Shown here: positions 9,113 through 16,983 of the stretch, piece by piece
How the letters are laid out: each line of letters opens with the position of its first letter
Numbering within the stretch: position 1 is the stretch's first letter
Assembly: GCF_013415845.1 (NCBI RefSeq)
Contig: NZ_CP058907.1
Span: forward strand, 4,786,001 to 4,850,000
Length of the DNA stretch: 64,000 nucleotides
Reading direction: 5' to 3'
Source: Rhodopseudomonas palustris
GTDB lineage: Bacteria > Pseudomonadota > Alphaproteobacteria > Rhizobiales > Xanthobacteraceae
The notes under the pieces: model-generated
The model's input: the letters and a program-made list of their open reading frames with translations, nothing else
The model's database searches: none
What the model was told of the DNA's origin: nothing
Made by a program: the position numbers and the translations under genes

Positions 9113-9469
9113 ATGAACTGGGTACGGACGCATATCCGACTGGGAACGCGGCTGGCGCTGATCGCGCTGGCGCTGCACTTCGTCGTAGCGTTCGGTCACT
9201 TCCACCAGATCGTCACCCAGTCGGCGGTGCTCGCGCTCACGGCCGCCGATCCGGCCACGCCCGATAGCGATCCTCAGTCCGACGAGGACGGCGACGGTTG
9301 TACGATCTGCGCCGTGATGGCGATGGCCGATGCGATGCTCGGCGCATCGCCGCCCTCGTTGCCGCTACGGCAAGCGACCGCGTTCGTGCACAGCGTCCCG
9401 GATCTCCTTCTGATCCGTTCGAACGGCATCCGCGCCGCCTTCAATCCTCGCGCTCCTCCCGCCTGCTGA
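9113..9469 (+). CDS. DUF2946-type small membrane/periplasmic protein, second copy
   Basis: A 118-aa paralogue of the protein at 6072. The start at 9113 gives MNWVRTHIRLGTRLALIALA, aligned with the first copy; a longer frame from 8984 would run through the palindromic repeat and is unlikely. After the hydrophobic N-terminal segment it has FGHFHQIV, an acidic stretch (DSDPQSDEDGDG) in place of the His-rich run, and CTICAVMAMADA, the DUF2946 cysteine motif. It precedes a second TonB-dependent receptor by 146 bp, so the pair is a duplicated module. I see no Zur-like palindrome before it. Its metal or substrate may differ from the first copy. Confidence 0.75.
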   Translation: MNWVRTHIRLGTRLALIALALHFVVAFGHFHQIVTQSAVLALTAADPATPDSDPQSDEDGDGCTICAVMAMADAMLGASPPSLPLRQATAFVHSVPDLLLIRSNGIRAAFNPRAPPAC

Positions 9470-9615
9470 CATCGATCCCTGTGAGCCAGAGATCGCGCCA
9501 TGCCGCGCGGTCTCGATGTCAGCCAAGCCCGTCGGCCATCGACGGCAAGCCATCGCCCGCACCCAGCGGCGACGATCAGCGTCGCCCGCGCACGCATGGC
9601 TTCGAGGAGCCCCCC

Positions 9616-11889
9616 ATGCTTTGTCACATCAAACGCGGCCTTGCGGCGTCGAGCTCTGCCACGCTGCTGTTCGCCGCTCTGAGTTCACCAAGTCTGGCGC
9701 AAAGCGCTGCGCCGGCCAGCCACGGCGCGACACCACTTCCGGAAATCGACGTGATCCAGCCGCAGCGTGCGCCCCACCCGGCTCGACGCCCGAAGACTCA
9801 AACCGCAGCCCGGGCGCGCCGCGGGGCAGCGACAGCCTCGCCGCAGCACGACGCCCAAACGCCTGCGCAAACTGCGGCACAAGCCGTCGCGGCCAAACAT
9901 GCGGGCTTCGATGCTGCGCGGCAGACGATCTTTGCGCCGAATGGCGCGAGCGCCTTCGACGTCAATCATGAGGCCATCCTGGCACTGCCGCAGGGCGCCA
10001 ATGCGACGCTCGACAAGGTGCTGCTGCAGGCACCGGGCGTGTCGCAGGACTCCGCCGCCAGCGGCGATCTGCACGTCCGCAACGAGCACGCCAATGTGCA
10101 GTACCGGATCAACGGCATCGCGCTGCCCGACGGCGTCAGCGGCTTCGGCCAGATGCTCGACACCTCGCTGGTCGGGCGACTGACGCTGCTCACCGGGGCA
10201 CTGCCGGCGCAATACGGCCTCCGCACCGCCGGCGTCGTCGACATCACCACGCGCACCGACGCGTTCAACAACAGCGGCACCGTCAGCGTCTATGGCGGCA
10301 GCCGCCAGACCATCACGCCGAGCGTCGAATATGGCGGCACGGCCGGCGAGACTCAGTACTTCGTCTCCGGCCGTTATTTCGGGACGGGGCTTGGCCTCGA
10401 GAACCCGACCTCGTCGCCGAACGCGATCCATGACGATTCCCAGCAGGGCAGAGGCTTCGCCTATCTGTCGACCGTGATCGACGACACGACGCGGCTGACC
10501 TTTATCGGCGGCGGTTCGGCCAACAACTACCAGATCCCCAACAACCCGGGCCAGACGCCCGGCTTCACGGCGTTCGGCGTGTCGAATTTCGACTCGGCGC
10601 AGCTCAACGAAACTCAGCAGGAGCGCAACGGCTTCGGCGTGCTGGCGCTGCAGAAGTCGATCAACGGCCTCGACCTGCAGCTGTCGGCGTTCTCGCGCTA
10701 CAGCACGCTGCACTTCATGCCCGACACGGTCGGCGATCTGGTGTTCAACGGCGTCGCCTCGGACGTCTATCGCAAGAGCGTCGCCAGCGGCATCCAGGCC
10801 GACGGCTCGTACCGGCTCAGCGATGCGCATACGCTGCGCGGCGGCTTCCAGGTCACCGCCGAGCAAAGCCGGGTGACCAACTCCTCGGTGGTGCTGCCGC
10901 TCGACGACAGCGGCAACCCGCTGGACGCGCCGTTCAGCGTGGTCGATTCCAGCAGCAAGCTCGGCTGGCTGTTCAGCACCTATCTGCAGGACGAATGGCG
11001 GGTCACCAACACGGTGACGCTGAACTCCGGCCTGCGCTTTGATCAAATGAACGAATACACCAACGCCAATCAGCTCAGCCCGCGCATCAGCCTGACCTGG
11101 AAGCCGACCGAGGACACCACCTTCCACGCCGGCTATTCGCGTAATTTCACGCCGCCCGCGCAGGTGCTGGCGGCGCCGACCAATCTGGCGCTGGTGCAGA
11201 ACACCACGCAGCAGCCCGCCGTCAACGCCAACAGCCCGGTGCTGCCGGAGCGGTCGAACGTGTTTGATGTCGGCGTCACGCAGAAGCTGCTGCCCGGCCT
11301 CGAGGTCGGCGTCGACACCTACTACAAGACCGCGCGCGATCTGCTCGACGATGGCCAGTTCGGCGCCGCCTATGTGCTGTCGGCGTTCAACTACGACCGC
11401 GCCGAGAATGTCGGCATCGAGTTCAAGGGCGCGTACACCAACGGCAACTTCCGGATCTACGGCAATCTGGCGCTGGCGCGGCAGATCGCCACCAAGGTTG
11501 TCTCGAACCAGTATTTGTTCGATCCGGACGAGCTCGCCTACATCGCCAGCAACTACATCTACACCGACCACGCGCAGCTGGTGACGGCGTCAGCCGGCGC
11601 ATCGTATCGCTGGCACGATACCAATTTCAGCGCGTCGATGATCTATGGCAGCGGATTGCGCTCTGGCTTTGCCAATATCGGATCGCTGCCGTCCTACACC
11701 CAGGTCAATCTGGGCGTATCGCACGACTTCTATCTGGTGAGCGCGACCAAGCCGACCACGGTGCGGTTCGACGTCGTCAACCTGTTCGACAGCGTGTACG
11801 AAATCCGCGACGGCTCGGGGATCGGCGTGTTCGCGCCGCAATACGGTCCGCGGCGCGGCTTCTATGTCGGCGTGGCGCAGAAGTTCTGA
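9616..11889 (+). CDS. TonB-dependent outer-membrane receptor
   Basis: A 757-aa receptor. The start at 9616 has a good ribosome-binding site (GAGGAG, six bases before ATG) and gives a signal peptide (MLCHIKRGLAASSSATLLFA through SLAQS). A TonB-box-like segment (PLPEIDVIQPQ) and an Ala/Arg/Gln-rich linker lead to a plug domain with ILALPQGANATLDKVLLQAP and RINGIALPDGVSGFGQML, then a barrel ending in FYVGVAQKF. The plug differs from that of the ZnuD-like receptor and resembles the group with the LPQG motif. The substrate is unknown. Its partnership with the DUF2946-type protein suggests a metal or metal chelate. Confidence 0.85.
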   Translation: MLCHIKRGLAASSSATLLFAALSSPSLAQSAAPASHGATPLPEIDVIQPQRAPHPARRPKTQTAARARRGAATASPQHDAQTPAQTAAQAVAAKHAGFDAARQTIFAPNGASAFDVNHEAILALPQGANATLDKVLLQAPGVSQDSAASGDLHVRNEHANVQYRINGIALPDGVSGFGQMLDTSLVGRLTLLTGALPAQYGLRTAGVVDITTRTDAFNNSGTVSVYGGSRQTITPSVEYGGTAGETQYFVSGRYFGTGLGLENPTSSPNAIHDDSQQGRGFAYLSTVIDDTTRLTFIGGGSANNYQIPNNPGQTPGFTAFGVSNFDSAQLNETQQERNGFGVLALQKSINGLDLQLSAFSRYSTLHFMPDTVGDLVFNGVASDVYRKSVASGIQADGSYRLSDAHTLRGGFQVTAEQSRVTNSSVVLPLDDSGNPLDAPFSVVDSSSKLGWLFSTYLQDEWRVTNTVTLNSGLRFDQMNEYTNANQLSPRISLTWKPTEDTTFHAGYSRNFTPPAQVLAAPTNLALVQNTTQQPAVNANSPVLPERSNVFDVGVTQKLLPGLEVGVDTYYKTARDLLDDGQFGAAYVLSAFNYDRAENVGIEFKGAYTNGNFRIYGNLALARQIATKVVSNQYLFDPDELAYIASNYIYTDHAQLVTASAGASYRWHDTNFSASMIYGSGLRSGFANIGSLPSYTQVNLGVSHDFYLVSATKPTTVRFDVVNLFDSVYEIRDGSGIGVFAPQYGPRRGFYVGVAQKF

Positions 11890-11911
11890 AGTCGCCACAC
11901 AGCAAGGCGCG

Positions 11912-12424
11912 TCAGCGCGCCTTGCTCCAATCCGGGCGGATCGCGCCGCCGACGCCTTCGAACGCGCCCTCGGCGAGTTCGAGCACCAGCAGGCGGGCCG
12001 CATCGACAGGGCCGGGCATGGTGACGCGGCCTTTCGGAATCCGCTTGAAGCCGACCCGGCTGTAATACGGTTCGTCGCCGACCAGAACGATCAGCTTGTG
12101 GCCTTGGGCCCGCGCATCCGAGATCGCGCGATCGAGCAGCAGGCGGCCGACTCCGCGCGAGCGGAACGGCGGCTCCACCGTCAGCGGCCCGAGCAGCAGC
12201 GCCGGTGTGTCGCCGACCAGGATCGGCAACTGCCTCACCGAACCGACCAGCAGCGTGCCGATCCAGGCGGTGAACGACAGTTCGGGGAGATGGTCGACAT
12301 GCTCGCGCAGCCGATAGGCGCTGAGCACGAAGCGGCCAGGCCCGAAGGTACGCTCGTGCAGCCGCTCGATGGCCTGCGCGTCGTTCGGGGATTCGGGCAG
12401 AATGGTGAGTTTCAGATCGGACAT
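11912..12424 (-). CDS. GNAT-family N-acetyltransferase
   Basis: A 170-aa acetyltransferase when started at 12424 (MSDLKLTILPESPNDAQAIE); 13 more residues upstream are possible but lack family likeness. The acetyl-CoA site is visible as LLLGPLTVEPPFRSRGVGRL, which contains the R/Q-x-x-G-x-G/A motif as RSRGVG, followed by LIVLVGDEPYYSRVGFKRI, typical of the YhbS-like GNAT branch. The substrate is unknown. It converges with the receptor gene at 9616 and lies 46 bp downstream of the MscS gene on the same strand. Confidence 0.85.
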   Translation of the reverse strand: MSDLKLTILPESPNDAQAIERLHERTFGPGRFVLSAYRLREHVDHLPELSFTAWIGTLLVGSVRQLPILVGDTPALLLGPLTVEPPFRSRGVGRLLLDRAISDARAQGHKLIVLVGDEPYYSRVGFKRIPKGRVTMPGPVDAARLLVLELAEGAFEGVGGAIRPDWSKAR

Positions 12425-12470
12425 GACGGAGGCGAAATAGCACCGCCTCCGCATCAGGTCCATTGCCAGG

Positions 12471-14174
12471 CTAGACCCGCTCCGGGATCCCGCCCCTCAC
12501 CTTGGCACCGTCCGATGCGGTGCCCGGCGCATCTTCATCGCCGCCCTGCCGCTGGGCGGCGCCTTTGGCGCGCGCCACATAGACAGTCTGCGAGCCGGCC
12601 GCAAAGCCTGTCCCGGCCGCTTCGACCAGCTCCAGGATCTTCAGCATCAGATCTTCCTGCACTTCCAGGAAGGTGTCGCCGTCGACCGCGTGCACATAGG
12701 CGAAGATCTCGACCTTGAGGGCGGCCGGAGCCAGCCCGATCAGCCGCACCCGTGCCGGATCGTTATCGACGTCCGGATGGTCGAGCAGCATTTCCCGCAG
12801 CGAAGCCAGCAACGTGCGGATCTGCTCGGAGGAGGTCTCGTAACGCAGCTCCAGAATCGGGTGAAACCAGAACTTGTCGCGGCGGCTGAAATTTTCGATC
12901 TGCAGCGCCGCAAGCGCGCCGTTCGGCACCGTCACGACCGTGCGATCGAGGGTGCGAACACGGGTCGATCGCATCCCGATGTCCTCGATGGTGCCGGAAG
13001 TGTCGCCGAACTTGCAGAAATCGCCGACCCGCATCGGCTGGTCGGTGACCAGAGTCAAACTGCCGACCAGATGTTCGATGGTCTTCTGCGCACCCAGAGC
13101 GATCGCGATACCGCCGATGCCGAGGGCGGCGAGGCCGGCGGTGACGTTGTAGCCGAGAGCGTTGAAGCCGACGATGATCGCAAACGCGATGATCACGAAC
13201 TTGACGCTGCGGCGGATGAAGGTGACCGCCGACAGCATCGACAGCCGGCCGCGCAACGTCATGCGATCGATCGCGAACGCCGCCAGCGAGTCCACGACGC
13301 GCCAAATGATCCACGACAGCGCGACCCAGCCGAGCAGTTCGATGGCGCCGGACAGATGCTGCCGCGCCACGATCGCGACGCCGGCGAGCGTCATCGCGAT
13401 CCGCAGCGCCCAGGCGGTAAGCAACAGCCGCACCGGCAGCGCCGAGGCTTCGAGCACGCGCCTGATCCGCGAGTCGCCGGTCGAGCGCCGCAACCTGAGG
13501 ATGATGAAGCCGATCGCGCCGGTGATCAGCCAGACCGCGCCGAAGCACACGAACGCCAGCACGATCACCGCGATCCAGTGGCCGATCGGTACGCCGGCGA
13601 AGCGATATTCGTCGCGCAGCGCATAGGGCAGGAGCTTGTCGACCGAGCTCGACACCACGGTACGGGACAGCTCAGGCAGTTCGGAAACCGTGCGGGCGGA
13701 AACCAGCCAGATCTTGACGCCGTCCTTGCCTTCGACGCGCTGCGCGATCAGATCCACCGTGCCGTGGTCGGTGCGCACCATGCCGAACTTCTCTTGCTCG
13801 GGCGGCAGGCTGTCATCCTGGTCGCCCTGCGGTTCGGTGCTCAGCCGCAGCCGCGAATACACCACGCCGCCGCGGTCGAGGATGCGCTGGAGCTGCTGTG
13901 CGACGCTCGGGCCCCAGGCGTCTTTTTCCTGGCTGAGGTCGAGATACATCGCGGCGCGTTCGTAGTTCTGCTCGGCGGCGGCGGCGATGAAGCCTGCCAC
14001 CATGCCGGCCGGCGTCTCGCGGCCAAGCGGGTCGGTCGGCGCCGCCGGTTGTGCGGGTGCCGCTCCGTTGCCGTTGGTACCGGGGATCTGAGCGAAGGCA
14101 GAACTCGCGACCACAAGGGTCATGGTCGCGACCAGGATCAGGGCTCGAAACAACGCGCGTGCAGATGACGTCAA
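12471..14174 (-). CDS. Mechanosensitive channel, MscS family, large form
   Basis: A 567-aa membrane channel. I place the start at a TTG (14172-14174), preceded by AGAGGAG at five bases; it gives TSSARALFRALILVATMTLV followed by SSAFA, a clean signal peptide. The frame stays open further upstream to 14333, but that part has no signal-like sequence. A periplasmic domain of about 180 residues with KDAWGPSVAQQLQRIL leads to several membrane helices and the MscS core: GIGGIAIALGAQKTIEHLVG and TLVTDQPMRVGDFCKFGDTSGTIEDIGMRSTRVRTLDRTVVTVPNG. The C-terminus is a cytoplasmic alpha/beta domain. It should open under membrane tension to release solutes. The gating pore helix is recognisable. Confidence 0.9.
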   Translation of the reverse strand: MTSSARALFRALILVATMTLVVASSAFAQIPGTNGNGAAPAQPAAPTDPLGRETPAGMVAGFIAAAAEQNYERAAMYLDLSQEKDAWGPSVAQQLQRILDRGGVVYSRLRLSTEPQGDQDDSLPPEQEKFGMVRTDHGTVDLIAQRVEGKDGVKIWLVSARTVSELPELSRTVVSSSVDKLLPYALRDEYRFAGVPIGHWIAVIVLAFVCFGAVWLITGAIGFIILRLRRSTGDSRIRRVLEASALPVRLLLTAWALRIAMTLAGVAIVARQHLSGAIELLGWVALSWIIWRVVDSLAAFAIDRMTLRGRLSMLSAVTFIRRSVKFVIIAFAIIVGFNALGYNVTAGLAALGIGGIAIALGAQKTIEHLVGSLTLVTDQPMRVGDFCKFGDTSGTIEDIGMRSTRVRTLDRTVVTVPNGALAALQIENFSRRDKFWFHPILELRYETSSEQIRTLLASLREMLLDHPDVDNDPARVRLIGLAPAALKVEIFAYVHAVDGDTFLEVQEDLMLKILELVEAAGTGFAAGSQTVYVARAKGAAQRQGGDEDAPGTASDGAKVRGGIPERV

Positions 14175-14384
14175 AATCGCTCCTCTTGAACGGACGGGCG
14201 CAGGATCAGGACGAATCGTCCACTTGGGCTCCACCCTCTCCGGCGGCGCCCTGCAATCCCGGGGCAAAATGCTTCGGCCGCACCGATAATCACGAAATGG
14301 GCCATCTCTGTGGTCTCGGGTGACCAGCAACACGAGGGAACCCGGATGGTCAAGTTCGGGCCGACGCCCAGCACTTCGGCGATT

Positions 14385-14873
14385 TTACCGCCAGGTCGCG
14401 ATCGGGGGCCGGCCCTCGAGCACTTCGGCGATCCGCAGCCGGGTGCCCGGCGTGGTTTCGGCGGGCAGCGCGTCGGCGGCGAAGAAGCCGCTGGCGATGA
14501 TTTCGTGGTTCGGCTCCGGCGGCCGATCTTGTTGGTATTGACGCACCACATAGACGGCGACGTGGTCGCGCGGCGACACGTGGCTGTTGAAGAAGATGCC
14601 GTGCAGCGCCGGCGCCCCCGTCAGCGCGATGCGGCCCTCCTCCATCAGCTCGCGGGTCAGAGCATCGACGAAGCTCTCGCCGACCTCGACCCCGCCGCCC
14701 GGCAGATGCCAGCCGCCGACATACGAGTGCTGGATCAGGAACACCCGATCCTCAGCGTCCAGCACCACGCCGCGCGCGCCCAGCGTCATGCCGCGGGCGA
14801 ACCGCCAGTACAGATGAAACATCCGGGTCAGCGCCGGCTCGAACTTCAACCGTAGGTTCTGAACAGCGGTCAC
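14385..14873 (-). CDS. Nudix hydrolase
   Basis: A 162-aa Nudix protein with a GTG start (TAVQNLRLKFEPALTRMFHL). Nudix enzymes hydrolyse nucleoside diphosphates linked to another group. The Nudix box covers residues about 60-82: GGVEVGESFVDALTRELMEE followed by GRI. The catalytic RE..EE glutamates are present. The usual G two positions after EE is R here, a small departure from the consensus. The preceding GGWHLPGG is typical of family members. The substrate cannot be predicted. The gene is transcribed towards mscS, 210 bp away. Confidence 0.87.
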   Translation of the reverse strand: MTAVQNLRLKFEPALTRMFHLYWRFARGMTLGARGVVLDAEDRVFLIQHSYVGGWHLPGGGVEVGESFVDALTRELMEEGRIALTGAPALHGIFFNSHVSPRDHVAVYVVRQYQQDRPPEPNHEIIASGFFAADALPAETTPGTRLRIAEVLEGRPPIATWR

Positions 14874-15007
14874 CGCCGGTGGCCCTCGCGCGAAGGCGCA
14901 GCGGAGGCTTGCGCCGTTCCGGGCAACTTGCCAAAACCGCAGAGGTTTTCACAGGCGGCAGTTCGCGACCGGCTCGCAGGGGCGCGGCGTCGCGACAGGA
15001 TCGGGCG

Positions 15008-15889
15008 ATGACCGAATTCACTCTGGCGCATCTGTCCGACCCACATCTGCCGCTGCCGCCGAAGACCAGCCTGCGCCACCTCGCCTCCAAGCGCGCGCTC
15101 GGCTACCTCAACTGGCGGCGCAACCGCCATTTGATCCACCGCCGCGACATCCTCGATACGCTGGTCGCCGACCTGCAGGCGCAGCAGCCCGACCACATCG
15201 CGGTCACCGGCGACCTCGTCAATATCGCGCTGGTCAACGAATTCGCTCCGGCGCGGCAATGGCTGGAGAGCGTCGGCCCGGCCGACCGGGTCAGCCTGGT
15301 GCCGGGCAATCACGACGCCTACGTCCGCTCCACCGCGCATCGCTTCGCCGAAACGTTTCCGGACTACATCAGCGGCGACGACGCTACCCCGGGCTTTCCA
15401 TATCTGCGCCGCCGCGAGGCAATCGCGATCATCGGGGTGTCGAGCGCGGTGCCGACCGCGCCGCTGCGCGCCACCGGCTGGCTCGGCGCGACCCAGCGTG
15501 CCGCGCTGGAGGCGCTGCTGCAGAGCCTTGCCGGCGAGCGCGTGTTCAAGGTGCTGCTGATCCATCATCCGCTGCAGTCGCGCTCGCGGCACAAACGGCT
15601 GACCGACGCCGCCGACCTGATTGCCCTGCTGCAGCGGCATCCGGTCGATCTGGTGCTGCACGGCCACGATCACGTCCACGCCACGGTCCGGATCGAGACG
15701 CCATTCGGCGCGATTCCCGTCGTCGGCGTGCCATCGGCCTCAGCGATGAACGATCACCACCGGCCGTCGGCCGCCTACAACCTGTTCAAGATCAGCGAAG
15801 GCAATGACGGCTGGCGCTGCGAGCACCGCATCCGCGGCTTCCAGGCCAGCGAACAGATCGTCGACGTGCGCCCGCCCGAGATGCTGTAG
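15008..15889 (+). CDS. Metallophosphoesterase, calcineurin-like
   Basis: A 293-aa metal-dependent phosphoesterase. The start at 15008 gives MTEFTLAHLSDPHLPLPP, which sets the first motif (D-x-H) at residues 11-13. The other motifs follow in order: GDLVN, GNHD (PGNHDAYV), a histidine in LLIHHPL and the final HGHDHVH. The active site should hold two metal ions. The family includes cyclic-nucleotide phosphodiesterases of the CpdA type and other phosphodiesterases, and the exact substrate is open. It diverges from the Nudix gene. Confidence 0.9.
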   Translation: MTEFTLAHLSDPHLPLPPKTSLRHLASKRALGYLNWRRNRHLIHRRDILDTLVADLQAQQPDHIAVTGDLVNIALVNEFAPARQWLESVGPADRVSLVPGNHDAYVRSTAHRFAETFPDYISGDDATPGFPYLRRREAIAIIGVSSAVPTAPLRATGWLGATQRAALEALLQSLAGERVFKVLLIHHPLQSRSRHKRLTDAADLIALLQRHPVDLVLHGHDHVHATVRIETPFGAIPVVGVPSASAMNDHHRPSAAYNLFKISEGNDGWRCEHRIRGFQASEQIVDVRPPEML

Positions 15890-15933
15890 CGCTCGGGTTG
15901 CCCGCGCACCGCGTCCCCGCGCAACCAGAAGCG

Positions 15934-16482
15934 TCAGGAAATCCGCAGCGCCGCGAACAGCGCGAGCGCAAAGAGCGCCAGCGCGCCGGCAACGAAGCCG
16001 AGCACGAAGGTCCACAGCCCATTGCGGCGCGGCGGCGCTGGCGGCGGAGCGGCTTGGACCGGCGGCAACGACAGCGCTCGCTCGCGCTCGACCAGCCGGC
16101 GGGCCACATAGCTCGTCACCGCATCGGCGATCTTGGCCGCCTCGTGGGATTCGGCCAGCACGATCCGGCCATAGGCGGTGTCCTGGACGAAGCGGTACAT
16201 CCGCTTGTCGCGCCCCATCACCACATGGGCGACGACATCGATCCACAGCCGCGGCGTGTCGCCCTGGGTGATGCCGCGATCGAACAGCTCGACTCCGGCC
16301 GGGATCTCGGCGAACAGCGGGTCGAGCGCTTCATTGAGGATTTCGAGCCGGGCGATCTCGGCATCGCGCAGGTCGACGACCACGCCGGTGCGGTCGGCGG
16401 CCTCGATCCGGGCCTGCCGCAACGCATCCTTCAGCCGCATCGGCCTCGCCGCCGTGCTTACGGAGTTCTGAGCGTCCGCCAT
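15934..16482 (-). CDS. Tail-anchored protein of unknown function
   Basis: A 182-aa protein with a soluble N-terminal region of about 125 residues (MADAQNSVSTAARPMRLKDA..., with DLRDAEIARLEILNEALDPL and GDTPRLWIDVVAHVVMGRDK), a proline-rich linker (PPVQAAPPPAPPRRN) and a single C-terminal membrane segment (LWTFVLGFVAGALALFALAL). That layout places the N-terminal domain in the cytoplasm. I do not recognise the domain. No operon partner is evident. Confidence 0.75.
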   Translation of the reverse strand: MADAQNSVSTAARPMRLKDALRQARIEAADRTGVVVDLRDAEIARLEILNEALDPLFAEIPAGVELFDRGITQGDTPRLWIDVVAHVVMGRDKRMYRFVQDTAYGRIVLAESHEAAKIADAVTSYVARRLVERERALSLPPVQAAPPPAPPRRNGLWTFVLGFVAGALALFALALFAALRIS

Positions 16483-16743
16483 TCTCGACTTCAGCCTCGT
16501 GCTTGCCTGAGCCCGCCGCCGATTAACCTATCAGTAACCCTTCGGCCGCGAAAGCCGATTGCGGATCAACCAGTTGGCTCATCCACGGCAGTCTGACGGA
16601 CGTTCCACCATCCGGCCGAAGGGGCCCAAAACGACGATGGCGGCCCTGACGGGTTGCCCCGACAGGACCGCCAAAGTCCTTGGACGTCTTCTATCTCGTC
16701 AGCTCGCCGGGCGGCGCGTGCGCCGCCGCGGCTCAGGAGCGCA

Positions 16744-16959
16744 TCAGGCCGGGGTAACGGCCCGGTTCGGCTCTTCCACGATCGAGAACCGCACGCCTGC
16801 GCGATGGCGATTCTCTTCGGAAAGGACCTTCCAGGCCTCTTCGGCCTCCTTGCGCGTCTTGAAGGGACCCTTCACCTGGGCCGACCCTTCGACGAGCTTG
16901 TGGAAGTTCATCGAACCGAACTCGCCACCGATCACCCAGAAGTTGCTGCCCGTTGTCAT
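16744..16959 (-). CDS. DUF4170-type small protein downstream of isocitrate lyase
   Basis: A 71-aa soluble protein with the segments NFWVIGGEFGSMNFHKLVEG, FKTRKEAEEAWKVLSEENRH and RFSIVEEP. It fits the short DUF4170 family of alphaproteobacteria, with no known function. It lies 24 bp downstream of aceA and has its own ribosome-binding site (AGAAGCAGGAGAAGG), so it is very likely cotranscribed with aceA. That suggests a role during growth on acetate or fatty acids, which is context only. Confidence 0.78.
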   Translation of the reverse strand: MTTGSNFWVIGGEFGSMNFHKLVEGSAQVKGPFKTRKEAEEAWKVLSEENRHRAGVRFSIVEEPNRAVTPA

Positions 16960-16983
16960 GGTCCTTCTCCTGCTTCTTTCCGT

